Below, in pieces: positions 44,567 to 53,121 of a stretch of DNA of 64,000 nucleotides. The stretch comes from Pseudomonas sp. GM18 (GTDB lineage Bacteria; Pseudomonadota; Gammaproteobacteria; Pseudomonadales; Pseudomonadaceae). Every line of letters starts with the position of its first letter. Position 1 is the first letter of the stretch. The notes under the pieces are model-generated. The model was not told where the DNA came from. It did not search any database and saw only the letters and a program-made list of their open reading frames with translations. The translations under genes were made by a program, and so were the position numbers. The stretch lies in NCBI RefSeq assembly GCF_000282195.1, contig NZ_AKJT01000094.1, positions 45,799 through 109,798 of the forward strand, in the 5' to 3' direction.

Positions 44567-45901
44567 TCAGGAATCCCAGATGGCGCCATATGCCGGAATG
44601 CCCCGCCCCTCCATTTCCTCGACCACTCGCTGAGTGAGCGTCTGGTTCGAAATGCAGATCACCGCTTCGGCACCGAACGTTCGAACCGCGTCATAGGCCA
44701 GTTGCACGAGGTCTGGCTTGCCGAGTACGTCGGTGTCCCAGATCAAGGCATCGGGATTGGCCTGCAGGATCTCCTCCACCAGCGCATCACCATAGGTGAT
44801 TCGGGGGCTGCGGGTGGACCAGACCAGATGTATCGGTACCTGTCTGGCCAGCAAATGGGGCAACACCGGGCCGATGCCGCTGCCCGTGGCGATGTACACC
44901 ACCGATTTGAACAGAGTCTCGATATGCGCCACTCCGGCGGTGGTAATGCCTTTGACCCAGACATGCGTCGGCATTTGCTCGATGAACTCGCCGGTCCAGT
45001 CACCTGCGCGGGAAATGATCAGGCGAAAACCCGCTTCACCCGGTGTGGGAATATTGGCAAAGGAGTGCCACTCCATCAGCGGGTGGAGGCTGATGGCGTT
45101 GGAGGAGCCGGCAAACGGCGTGGTATGGCCAAAGCGCGCTATCACCGCATGAGAAGAAGGCCTGATCAGTTGCACCGGCACTTTGCGCAGACGAAACCAT
45201 GGCAAGGCGATGCTGAACGTCAGCACAATCAGCATCCAGAATGCCGCCGACGTCCACAGCGCCTCATGCACGGGAATCTGCAGATTCTGGTCCCGGACAA
45301 ACAGAACGGTCCATACCCAGAACAGGGCGAGTGCGGTCCATCCACCAAAGCGGTGCATGCGCTCGAACCCGTTGTGAAAACGTGCGCGAATCCGTGGATG
45401 AGCCATGATCGCCACCAACAGCAAGGTGCCCAGCAACCCGGCGCTCACCCCTAGCAGCGCCAGAGAAACCCCATTCAGCCCCGCAATCCAATGCCAGCTC
45501 AAGGAGCCACTCAACACCGCGAACCAGCCAATGGCTGCCAGCGCGCCGCCGCTGTGCAAGCCGCCGAAGTGGTAAACCTTGGCCAGTGAGCGGCGTATCG
45601 CAAGCGGCCAGCAAGTGGGCGCCCGGGTTGCCAGCCAGAACAGCAGATTGATGATGTATTGCTGGCGAATCAAAATCGCCATCGACAGATTCGCCACCAC
45701 TAATCCCGACAGCGCCTCAAGAACAATCCCCGAGGATGTCCACCACTGCCCGGCGGTCAGCCCATGCGCCAGTGCCGCAATATTGAGTGCAAGCACCAGG
45801 GCTAGCAGGCGGTTGTAATGAGAAAATATTGGCAACGTTCCCCATCGCAGCCACAGCGCGCGCCTGGCGGGCAGCGAGGTATCCGGATTCGCCCCCCTCA
45901 T
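44567..45901 (-). CDS. Membrane flavin-reductase-like protein (TmpA-like)
   Basis: A 444-aa protein with about six membrane segments in the first 235 residues (LLALVLALNIAALAHGL, GALAAIGWFAVLSGSL, SAGLLGTLLLVAIM, TALALFWVWTVLFV and others) and a soluble C-terminal half. The latter has a ferredoxin-reductase-type NAD-binding motif VVYIATGSGIGPVLP near residue 345. Histidines in KVYHFGGLHSGG and ERMHRFGGW lie near membrane helices and could bind haem as in ferric-reductase domains. The layout recalls the fungal membrane flavoprotein TmpA. Its ATG overlaps the stop of the adenylation gene (ATGA). Electron acceptor unknown. Confidence 0.72.
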   Translation of the reverse strand: MRGANPDTSLPARRALWLRWGTLPIFSHYNRLLALVLALNIAALAHGLTAGQWWTSSGIVLEALSGLVVANLSMAILIRQQYIINLLFWLATRAPTCWPLAIRRSLAKVYHFGGLHSGGALAAIGWFAVLSGSLSWHWIAGLNGVSLALLGVSAGLLGTLLLVAIMAHPRIRARFHNGFERMHRFGGWTALALFWVWTVLFVRDQNLQIPVHEALWTSAAFWMLIVLTFSIALPWFRLRKVPVQLIRPSSHAVIARFGHTTPFAGSSNAISLHPLMEWHSFANIPTPGEAGFRLIISRAGDWTGEFIEQMPTHVWVKGITTAGVAHIETLFKSVVYIATGSGIGPVLPHLLARQVPIHLVWSTRSPRITYGDALVEEILQANPDALIWDTDVLGKPDLVQLAYDAVRTFGAEAVICISNQTLTQRVVEEMEGRGIPAYGAIWDS

Positions 45902-47499
45902 GCGTTTACCCCCTGCCTGTTTGCCGCGGCAAGGTCGGCCTGATGCTCCGCCGCCCATCCCAGCAACATGCGCTTGTCGACCTTGCCGCGTGATGTCAGC
46001 GGAATGTGATCCACGGCGAGGATCAGCGAAGGGACGCAATAGTAGGCAAGCCGTTCTTCACAGCGACGCCTTGCGGCATCGATGTCCGTGGTGAGGGGAT
46101 AGACGAAGGCCACCAGATGGCGACTGTCGAGTTTCAACGTGACCGCCCGCTCGCAGCGATCAGATGACTCCAGAGCCGCAGAAACAGAGTCGAGCTCCAC
46201 CCGAAACCCTCTGACCTTGACCTGGTCATCGACACGTCCCAGGTGTTCAAGTTCGCCGTTCGCTGTCCAGCGCCCCAGATCACGTGTGCGAAACATCATC
46301 CGGCCCTGCCCCAGAAACGGATCGGGTCGATAGCGTTCAGCCGTCAACGCAGGGTTACCCAAATAGCCCGCTGTCACACAGTCGCCACCGGCCCACATCT
46401 CGCCTTGCTCACCCACCTTGCAAAGCTGGCCCGCCTCGTCCAGCACGTAAACCGTGTTGTTGGGCGTGGGTTTGCCAATCGTCAACGCACCTGCGCCCCT
46501 GTAATGCTGCATGGTGTTGACGATCGTGGTTTCGGTCGGGCCGCAGGCATTGTAAAAAGTGCAGAACGAGGACCAGCGATCAGCCAGGGGCTGCGGGCAT
46601 GGCTCCCCTGCAAGGGCCACGACCTTGACTTGCTGATACCGCGATGGATCGAGTGTGCCGAGAATCGAGGGTGTGGCGATCAGCACATCGCATTGTTCGG
46701 CAGTCTGGCCGATGTCCTTGCCACGGATCATCAACGTCGCGCCATGAACCAGACAACCGAGTATTTCCCAGGCCGCCATGTCAAAGGCAATGTTCAGTAT
46801 CTGTCCGACCTTGAGCCCAGGCCGTATGCCGAGATTGCCCGGGGCTGTCAGCAAAATATTGCACACATTGCGGTGGGTCACCCGAACCCCATTGGGCAGG
46901 CCGGTGGTGCCGGAGGTAAACAGAATGAAACACAGTCGGTCCGGGGTCGACGACAGCAAACCGGCCACGTTCAAATCGTCAGCGGGTGTTGACGCAACCT
47001 TCATGAACTCATCGAGGCAAATGCTGTGTTGCTGCGCCGTCAGGGGAATTAGCGATTCGAGGCTCGACAGTGTCAGCACCACCCGCGTCGAGGCCACTTC
47101 CATGATGTGGCGCAATTGCGCAGTGGGAGTAATCCCTACGTGCTGAGGGATGTAGGCAGCACCCACTTTCAATGTGGCCAACATTCCCACCAGCATCGGA
47201 ATCGAACGTTCCACAAACAAGGCCACGTGATCACCCGGGGCGACGCCCTGCTGACGCAACAGCGTGGCCAGTCGGTTGGCCTGCCGGTTCAGCTCACCAT
47301 AGGTGATGGTTTCGCCCTCACAATGGGCGGCAACGCCCTGAGGTCTGGCGGCGGCTTGCGCCTCGATGGCGCGATGGATCAGAAGATACTCAGGCGCAAC
47401 CGTCGGCCCTCGACCGAATTGTGGCCACACGTCCTGGGCATTGTTTGGAAGCGGCGAACAAATCGGTGCCGACTCAAGGGAAATTTTGCACTCTTGCAT
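45898..47499 (-). CDS. Stand-alone adenylation (NRPS-like AMP-binding) domain protein
   Basis: Adenylate-forming enzyme of 533 aa. NRPS-type core motifs are visible: ITYGELNRQANRLA (A2/A3 region), LFTSGTTGLPNGV (A3), NIAFDMAAWEILG (A4), YNACGPTETTIV (A5), GEMWAGGDCVTAGYLGNP (A6), FRTRDLGRW (A7), LGRVDDQVKVRGFRVEL (A8) and the terminal lysine in LTSRGKVDKRML (A10). No carrier-protein or condensation domain is attached or adjacent. It probably activates an amino or other carboxylic acid. Coupled by overlap to the membrane reductase-like gene. The start has only an AGAGAA-like ribosome site. Confidence 0.88.
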   Translation of the reverse strand: MQECKISLESAPICSPLPNNAQDVWPQFGRGPTVAPEYLLIHRAIEAQAAARPQGVAAHCEGETITYGELNRQANRLATLLRQQGVAPGDHVALFVERSIPMLVGMLATLKVGAAYIPQHVGITPTAQLRHIMEVASTRVVLTLSSLESLIPLTAQQHSICLDEFMKVASTPADDLNVAGLLSSTPDRLCFILFTSGTTGLPNGVRVTHRNVCNILLTAPGNLGIRPGLKVGQILNIAFDMAAWEILGCLVHGATLMIRGKDIGQTAEQCDVLIATPSILGTLDPSRYQQVKVVALAGEPCPQPLADRWSSFCTFYNACGPTETTIVNTMQHYRGAGALTIGKPTPNNTVYVLDEAGQLCKVGEQGEMWAGGDCVTAGYLGNPALTAERYRPDPFLGQGRMMFRTRDLGRWTANGELEHLGRVDDQVKVRGFRVELDSVSAALESSDRCERAVTLKLDSRHLVAFVYPLTTDIDAARRRCEERLAYYCVPSLILAVDHIPLTSRGKVDKRMLLGWAAEHQADLAAANRQGVNA

Positions 47500-47687
47500 G
47501 TTAAAAAATTCTCTTCAGGCTCAATATTTACGTTCAAGCACGGGTGGTTCTGCGCAGCCTGGTGAGAGGCTGGGCTGACTGCCTGAGCTTGCTGCATGGG
47601 TTGAGCCGCGAAGTTCGATGCCATTACATGGATTACAACCCCCTCAGAAATCTCCTACACAAATAAGTAATGGTTTTCCCCGACGAA
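47500..47687. other. Space between the adenylation gene and the ECF promoter
   Basis: This should hold the cassette promoter, which I cannot assign. A short minus-strand frame starting at 47624 (MASNFAAQPMQQAQ...) runs 81 codons into the adenylation gene in another frame. Its first 40 codons lie in non-coding DNA. No good ribosome site precedes it, so I do not annotate it as a gene. Confidence 0.4.
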
Positions 47688-47712
47688 GGAATAAACCACG
47701 GTGGCCGGCGTC
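47688..47712 (+). promoter_or_regulatory. ECF-sigma autopromoter
   Basis: GGAAT (47688-47692), 16 bases, CGTC (47709-47712), about 47 bases before the ECF sigma ATG. Identical elements and spacing to the promoter at 43669-43693, implying one sigma factor reads both. Confidence 0.85.
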
Positions 47713-47758
47713 CTTCTTGTCAGTGCCATTCATCACAGCCAGAGAACACGCCTTCTCC

Positions 47759-48265
47759 ATGAACAACATCGACGGACAATTGCGTGAAATCATTCCCAGG
47801 CTGCGGCGCTTCGCCGTGTCGCTGACGCGCAACCCCAGCAGTGCCGACGATCTGGTGCAGGCCTGCCTTGAGCGAGCGCTGTCGAATTGGGGTGGCAAAC
47901 GTCCCGAAGGCGACTTGCGGGCCTGGCTGTTTTCGATTCTTTATCGGCAGTTTCTCGACGCCCACCGCCGCTCCCGGCGGTATGCGCGGATGCTCGAGTT
48001 CTTTACCGGGCGCGACGATGCGCAGCCTTCGGTAGAACGCACGGTAATCGCCCAGTCGACCCTGCAAGCCTTCGATCAACTCAGCACCGAACAGCGCGCG
48101 CTGCTGCTCTGGGTGTCGGTCGAAGGCTTGAGTTACAAGGAGGTCGCCGAGATTCTCGACGTCCCCACCGGCACCGTAATGTCGCGCCTGTCCCGCGCGC
48201 GCCAGGCCTTGCGCCAACTCAGCGACGGCGAAATCACCCGCCCTTCTCTGCGGAGACTCAAATGA
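47759..48265 (+). CDS. ECF-family RNA polymerase sigma factor
   Basis: A 168-aa sigma-70-family extracytoplasmic-function factor. Region 2 spans residues 5-75 (NPSSADDLVQACLERAL, DLRAWLFSILYRQFLD) and region 4 residues 100-155 (LSTEQRALLLWVSVEGLSYKEVAEILDVPTGTVMSRLSRAR read in pieces as the usual helix-turn-helix). Start at MNNIDGQL. Its stop overlaps the anti-sigma ATG. Controlled by its own ECF-type promoter. Confidence 0.94.
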   Translation: MNNIDGQLREIIPRLRRFAVSLTRNPSSADDLVQACLERALSNWGGKRPEGDLRAWLFSILYRQFLDAHRRSRRYARMLEFFTGRDDAQPSVERTVIAQSTLQAFDQLSTEQRALLLWVSVEGLSYKEVAEILDVPTGTVMSRLSRARQALRQLSDGEITRPSLRRLK

Positions 48266-49014
48266 TCAGCATGCCACCCAGCGAGCGTGACCTGCACGCC
48301 TACGTCGATCACCAACTCAGCGATGCCGACCGACAACAGATGGACACTTATCTGGCCAGCAACGCCGAAGTCGCCGCGCAAGTGCGCGCCTGGCAGCAGG
48401 ATGCCCAGCAATTGCGCGCGGCCCTGAGCGGCGCCTTGCAGCAACCGGCCAACCCGGAACTCGATCCGGCGTTGATTCGCCAGCGCCTCAAACGCCAGTC
48501 TCGCCGTCATCTGGCCAGTGCCGCAGTGTTGCTGATCGCGGTCAGCGTCGGCGGATTGGGCGGTTGGCACGCACGGGAAATGACCCTGGTCAGCGCCGCG
48601 CTGCCGATGACCGATGCGATGCAGGCCTACCGGCTGATTGCCCTGCAAGGCATTCTGCCGGCGGATTACCAAGTCAGCGACGATGGCGACATGCAGGGTT
48701 GGCTCGACCGCTATTTCAGCCAGGCCCATCGTTTGCCGAACCTGACGGTTTCTGGATACAAACCCATTAGCGGGCGGCTGCTCAGTACCGAACAAGGGCC
48801 GGCAGCGATGGTGGTTTACGAAGATCAGGGCGGCCATAAAATCAGCTTCTACGTCCGTCCGCCGGGACCGAAAAACTTCCTCCTGCCCCGCGGCAGCCGC
48901 AGCGACGGCGAACTGCAGGCCGAGTATTGGTCGGATGCCGGGTACAACTACGCGATGGTCAGCCCGAGTGACACGCCGGCGGCGCAGATGCTCAAGCAGA
49001 CCGCGCAGTTTTAA
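48262..49014 (+). CDS. Membrane anti-sigma factor
   Basis: A 250-aa protein with a cytoplasmic N-terminal anti-sigma region (PPSERDLHAYVDHQLSDADR) of the zinc-less ASD type, one membrane helix around HLASAAVLLIAVSVGGLGGW (residues 76-96) and a periplasmic C-terminal domain. It overlaps the sigma gene by four bases (ATGA), the usual arrangement for equimolar expression. It presumably releases the sigma factor upon an envelope or oxidative signal. Confidence 0.9.
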   Translation: MISMPPSERDLHAYVDHQLSDADRQQMDTYLASNAEVAAQVRAWQQDAQQLRAALSGALQQPANPELDPALIRQRLKRQSRRHLASAAVLLIAVSVGGLGGWHAREMTLVSAALPMTDAMQAYRLIALQGILPADYQVSDDGDMQGWLDRYFSQAHRLPNLTVSGYKPISGRLLSTEQGPAAMVVYEDQGGHKISFYVRPPGPKNFLLPRGSRSDGELQAEYWSDAGYNYAMVSPSDTPAAQMLKQTAQF

Positions 49015-49050
49015 TCCCCCCCTGTGGGAGCGATCATTTGGAGATTGTGG

Positions 49051-49887
49051 TCACCCCTGCCCAAACACCTGCGAAGGCCTGCGCAACAGCGGATCAAACG
49101 GATTGATCCGCGGCCCGATCAACGCCGCTTCGCGCTTGAGCATTTCCACCACTGTCGGTAAACGATCCGGCCCCAGGCGGTCGCTGATCGTGGCCACACT
49201 CAGCGCCGCCACCGCCCGGCCTTCGCGGTCGAGGATCGGCACCGCCACGCCGGCCATGCCTTGCAACACGCCGGTGTTGCGCCCGGCGTACCCGAGAGCG
49301 CGCACATTCTCGACTTCCGAGCGCAGGAACACCTCGTCATACAGATGAAAATCCTTGAGCCGTGGCAAGTTGTAACGAATCACCGTTTCACGCTCTTCTT
49401 CTGGCAGAAACGCCAGAATCGCCAGGCTGCCCTGCCCCACGCCAAGCGCCACCCGACCGCCGATGTCGCCGGTAAACGTGCGGATCGGAAACGGCCCTTC
49501 ACTGCGGTCCAGACAGATCGCATCAAAGCCGCTGCGCGCCAGTAAAAACAGCGAATCGCCCAACGATGCCGACAACCGCAGCAACGCCGGCCGCGCCAGT
49601 TCGCGCAAGTTGCCGGTATTGCCGGCACGGGCCGCCAAGGCAAAAAACTCCAGGCTCAGGCGATAGCGTTTGCTGCGGGCGTCCTGCTCGACCATGCCCT
49701 CGTCCATCAGGCTGCGCAGCAAGCGGTGGGTGGTCGGTTGCGACAAGCCGATGCGTTGCGCCAGTTGCGTCACGCGTTCGCCGCCCTCGACGGTGTCCCC
49801 CAGGCTGCGCAGCACCGCAAACAGTCTCGAGACCGCACCGACTCCGACTTCATTTTTGTTTTCATTCCAATCAGTGGAATCAGGCAT
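49051..49887 (-). CDS. IclR-family transcriptional regulator
   Basis: A 278-aa regulator. The N-terminal winged helix is GERVTQLAQRIGLSQPTTHRLLRSLMDEGMVEQD, followed by a GAF-like effector domain with the IclR signature near SVATISDRLGPDRLPTVVEML. Start at MPDSTDWNE; an ATG four codons earlier is possible. It is divergent from the ABC transporter/dehydrogenase operon and is likely its specific regulator, sensing the transported compound. Confidence 0.92.
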   Translation of the reverse strand: MPDSTDWNENKNEVGVGAVSRLFAVLRSLGDTVEGGERVTQLAQRIGLSQPTTHRLLRSLMDEGMVEQDARSKRYRLSLEFFALAARAGNTGNLRELARPALLRLSASLGDSLFLLARSGFDAICLDRSEGPFPIRTFTGDIGGRVALGVGQGSLAILAFLPEEERETVIRYNLPRLKDFHLYDEVFLRSEVENVRALGYAGRNTGVLQGMAGVAVPILDREGRAVAALSVATISDRLGPDRLPTVVEMLKREAALIGPRINPFDPLLRRPSQVFGQG

Positions 49888-49911
49888 GTGATTTCTCATC
49901 AATAAATTTAC

Positions 49912-49949
49912 TCACTGAATAAAACTGAAAATAGTCATCGCTTCAGTGA
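49912..49949. promoter_or_regulatory. Inverted TCACTGAA/TTCAGTGA pair, candidate IclR operator
   Basis: TCACTGAA (49912-49919) and TTCAGTGA (49942-49949) are perfect 8-base inverted half-sites about 25 bases upstream of the IclR gene, in the AT-rich intergenic DNA shared with the transporter operon. Binding by the IclR protein is inferred. Confidence 0.5.
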
Positions 49950-50130
49950 AATAGGTTATTGAGCCCATCCTATTCTTCGTCCTACTCTGCGTCCATACAG
50001 GGGCGATTCGAACAACAACGGCAGCCGACGCACGTCGAGCGCCAACACCCCCCGCGACATCTTTTCGTATCTGCCCATACAAAAAAGCGCGCCAATGGCG
50101 ACGCATAACAATCTCAGGTGGAGCGCAGTC

Positions 50131-51156
50131 ATGGCTTTTGTGCAGCTTGAAAACCTCGGCAAACGATATGGCGAGATCGACGCAGTCGTCGCCACCAACC
50201 TGTCGGTCGAAAAAGGCGAGTTCGTCTCACTGCTCGGCCCCTCCGGCTGCGGCAAAACCACCACCCTGCAAATGATCGCCGGCTTCGTCGAAGTCAGCAG
50301 CGGACGCATTGTGCTGGACGGTCGCGACATCACCCATGCCAAACCCGCCAGTCGTGGTCTGGGCGTGGTGTTCCAGAGTTACGCGCTGTTCCCGCACATG
50401 ACCGTGCAAGACAACGTCGCCTTCGGCCTGCGCATGCGCAAAGTGCCCAACGGCGAGTTGCAGCAACGGGTGGACCGGGTGCTGAAACTGGTTCGCCTGC
50501 ACCAGCACGCCGAGCGTTACCCGCGGGAGCTTTCCGGCGGCCAGCGCCAACGTGTTGCGCTGGCCCGGGCGTTGGTGATCGAGCCGCCGGTGTTGCTGCT
50601 CGACGAACCACTGTCCAACCTCGACGCCAATTTGCGCGAAGAGATGCAGTTCGAAATCCGCCGCATCCAGCGCGAAGTCGGCATCACCACGCTGATGGTC
50701 ACCCACGACCAGTCCGAAGCGCTGTCGATCAGCGACCGGGTGGTGGTGATGCAGGCCGGGCGCATCACTCAGATCGACGCGCCCTACACCCTCTACGAAC
50801 ACCCGCGCACCGAGTTCATTTCCGGGTTCGTCGGCAAAGCCAATCTGCTGCCCGGTGAGCGAGACGGCGCCGGTGTGGTTCAGGTGTGCAACACCGGCAA
50901 CGGCGAACTGACGCTGAGCCTGCGCCCGGAAAAAATCGATCTGCGGGAAAAAGGCCATGGTCGTTTGCAAGGCAAAATCGCCAGCCGCTTCTTCCTCGGC
51001 AGCCAGTGGCTGTACGGCGTAACAACAACCCTGGGCGAACTCTGCGTGGTGCGTCGCAACGACGGCTCGGCGCCACTGGCCGAAGGCACGCCGGTCGGCC
51101 TCGACTGGGACGCGGCACTGCTGCGGGTGCTGAGTGTCGACGAGGTGTCGGCATGA
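50131..51156 (+). CDS. Polyamine-type ABC transporter ATPase
   Basis: ATPase of the PotA class, 341 aa. Walker A is GPSGCGKTT, the signature LSGGQRQRVALARAL, Walker B LLLDEPLSNLD, and the switch histidine MVTHDQSEA, all intact. A TOBE domain lies at the C-terminus. Start at MAFVQLENL with GGAG 7 bases before. First gene of an operon that continues with two permeases, a three-subunit dehydrogenase and a binding protein. Confidence 0.92.
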   Translation: MAFVQLENLGKRYGEIDAVVATNLSVEKGEFVSLLGPSGCGKTTTLQMIAGFVEVSSGRIVLDGRDITHAKPASRGLGVVFQSYALFPHMTVQDNVAFGLRMRKVPNGELQQRVDRVLKLVRLHQHAERYPRELSGGQRQRVALARALVIEPPVLLLDEPLSNLDANLREEMQFEIRRIQREVGITTLMVTHDQSEALSISDRVVVMQAGRITQIDAPYTLYEHPRTEFISGFVGKANLLPGERDGAGVVQVCNTGNGELTLSLRPEKIDLREKGHGRLQGKIASRFFLGSQWLYGVTTTLGELCVVRRNDGSAPLAEGTPVGLDWDAALLRVLSVDEVSA

Positions 51157-52022
51157 GTACGCTCGCCTCCATCCGCCAGGGACGCCAAGGGTATGTGTTG
51201 TCGGCACCGGCCCTGGCGTTGTACATCGGCCTGCTGGCGATCCCGCTGCTGCTGACGCTGGTGTTGTCGTTGAACGTCTTCGACTACAGCTCGGGGATCA
51301 ACAGCGACGCCTACACCTTCGCCCACTACAGCAGCCTGCTGGGCGACCCGTACTTCTACGAAATCTTTCTGCGCACGATGTGGATCAGCGCCCTGACCAC
51401 CCTGCTCTGCGTGCTGATCGGCGTGCCCGAGGCCTACATCCTCAGTCGCATGGGCGCGCCGTGGCGCTCGATCTTCCTGATTCTGATCCTCACGCCGCTG
51501 CTGATTTCGGTGGTGGTGCGGGCGTTCGGCTGGAGCCTGTTGCTGGGCGCCGACGGGCTGGTCAACCAGACCCTGCAAGCCTTCGGTGGCTCGCCGATGA
51601 AGCTGCTCTACACGCCGTTCGCGGTGGTGATCGCGCTGGTTCACGTGATGCTGCCATTCATGATCATTCCGGTCTGGACCTCGCTGCAAAAACTCGACCC
51701 GGCCGCCGAGCAGGCTGCGCTGTCACTGGGCGCCAGCCACTTCACGGTGATACGCAAAGTAGTGTTGCCGCAGGTCATGCCCGGGGTGCTCTCCGGCACC
51801 TTGATCGTGTTCGGCCTCGCGGCCAGTTCCTTCGCCATTCCCGGACTGCTCGGCGGACGCCGGCTGAAGATGGTCGCCACGCTGATCTACGACCAGTACC
51901 TGTCGGAGCTGAACTGGCCGATGGGCGCCGCGATTGCCGTGGCCCTGCTGTTGCTCAACCTGCTGATCATGCTGTCGTGGAACCGGATGATCGAAGGCCG
52001 CTACAAGAAGTCATTGGGATAA
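51153..52022 (+). CDS. ABC transporter permease (PotB-like)
   Basis: Inner-membrane permease, 289 aa with six expected membrane segments starting at ALALYIGLLAIPLLLTLVLSL. The EAA loop is recognisable at EQAALSLGASHFTVIRKVVLP. Its ATG overlaps the ATPase stop (ATGA). Pairs with the next permease. Confidence 0.92.
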   Translation: MSTLASIRQGRQGYVLSAPALALYIGLLAIPLLLTLVLSLNVFDYSSGINSDAYTFAHYSSLLGDPYFYEIFLRTMWISALTTLLCVLIGVPEAYILSRMGAPWRSIFLILILTPLLISVVVRAFGWSLLLGADGLVNQTLQAFGGSPMKLLYTPFAVVIALVHVMLPFMIIPVWTSLQKLDPAAEQAALSLGASHFTVIRKVVLPQVMPGVLSGTLIVFGLAASSFAIPGLLGGRRLKMVATLIYDQYLSELNWPMGAAIAVALLLLNLLIMLSWNRMIEGRYKKSLG

Positions 52023-52028
52023 TTCGTC

Positions 52029-52823
52029 ATGTCCAGAAACGGTCCTTTCGCCCTGCTGTTCCATACCCTGGTGGTGCTGTTCATGCTCGCGCCGCTGGTG
52101 GTGGTGTGCCTTGTCGCCTTCACCCCGGAAAACACCCTGAGCCTGCCGACCACGGATTTTTCCCTGCGCTGGTTCCGCGCCGTGTTCGAGCGCGCGGACT
52201 TTGTCGATGCGTTCTACAACAGCCTGATCCTGGCGTTCAGCGCGGCCAGCCTGGCGACGCTGATTGCGGTACCGGCGGCGCTGGCGATCACCCGTTTCGA
52301 GTTCCCCGGACGGGACTTTTTCAACGCCCTGTTCCTGTCGCCGATCATCATTCCGCACCTGGTGCTGGGGGTGGCGTTGCTGCGCTTGTTTGCGCTGATG
52401 GGCGTCAACGGCAGCTTCGCCTGGCTGATCTTTGCCCATGTGCTGGTGATCACGCCGTATGTGCTGCGGCTGGTATTGGCGTCGGCCATCGGCCTGGACC
52501 GCAGCGCCGAACACGCCGCGCAATCCTTGGGTGCCGGGCGCTTCACGCTGTTCCGGCAAATCACCTTGCCGATGATTCTGCCGGGGGTCGCCGGTGGCTG
52601 GCTGCTGGCGTTCATCAACAGTTTCGATGAGGTCACGTTGTCGATCTTCGTCACCTCGCCGGCTACTCAGACGTTGCCGGTGCGCATGTACGTATACGCC
52701 ACCGAATCCATCGATCCGATGATGGCGGCGGTGTCGGCCCTGGTGATCGCGCTGACCGCGCTGACGATGATTCTGCTCGATCGGGTCTATGGCCTGGATC
52801 GGGTTCTGGTGGGTAAACAATGA
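52029..52823 (+). CDS. ABC transporter permease (PotC-like)
   Basis: Second permease, 264 aa, six membrane segments starting at LLFHTLVVLFMLAPLVVVCL. EAA loop at EHAAQSLGAGRFTLFRQITLP. Starts 7 bases after the first permease. Confidence 0.92.
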   Translation: MSRNGPFALLFHTLVVLFMLAPLVVVCLVAFTPENTLSLPTTDFSLRWFRAVFERADFVDAFYNSLILAFSAASLATLIAVPAALAITRFEFPGRDFFNALFLSPIIIPHLVLGVALLRLFALMGVNGSFAWLIFAHVLVITPYVLRLVLASAIGLDRSAEHAAQSLGAGRFTLFRQITLPMILPGVAGGWLLAFINSFDEVTLSIFVTSPATQTLPVRMYVYATESIDPMMAAVSALVIALTALTMILLDRVYGLDRVLVGKQ

Positions 52824-52830
52824 GGGCGCC

Positions 52831-53121
52831 ATGGCTCTGCTGAAACGACTGGCCGAAGGCGACCGCCCGGCCCTGGACTTTACCCTCGACGGCGTGCCTG
52901 CCAGTGGCTTGCTCGGCGACACCCTGCTGACCGCCGTGCTGACCTGCAGCGAGCACCTGCGCGGCAGCGACTTCAGCGCCGAACCCCGCGCCGGCTTCTG
53001 CCTGATGGGCGCCTGTCAGGACTGCTGGGTACGCTTGGGCGATGGCCGCCGGGTGCGGGCCTGCTCGACCCTGCTTGAAGCCGGACAGCACGTCAGCCGC
53101 GAACCGGGGCGCTTGGTATGA
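52831..53121 (+). CDS. Small [2Fe-2S] subunit of an amino-acid-type dehydrogenase (HcnA/LhpF-like)
   Basis: A 96-aa plant-type ferredoxin-like protein. The cluster cysteines are in TCSEH, CLMGACQDCWVRLGDGRRVRAC, giving the C-x4-C-x2-C...C arrangement. It is the size of HcnA and of the gamma subunit of D-hydroxyproline dehydrogenase. Followed by its two flavoprotein partners with four-base overlaps, so the three likely assemble as one membrane-associated enzyme. Confidence 0.9.
   Translation: MALLKRLAEGDRPALDFTLDGVPASGLLGDTLLTAVLTCSEHLRGSDFSAEPRAGFCLMGACQDCWVRLGDGRRVRACSTLLEAGQHVSREPGRLV

Noticed and set aside
47379..47624. 81-codon minus-strand frame (MASNFAAQPMQQAQ...) overlapping the start of the adenylation gene
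   Set aside because: No ribosome site, half of it overlaps the adenylation gene in another frame, and the composition resembles chance translation. A short leader peptide cannot be fully excluded.
51134..52630. 498-codon frame over the two permease genes
   Set aside because: Out-of-frame shadow; the permeases in the other frame have clear membrane segments and EAA loops.
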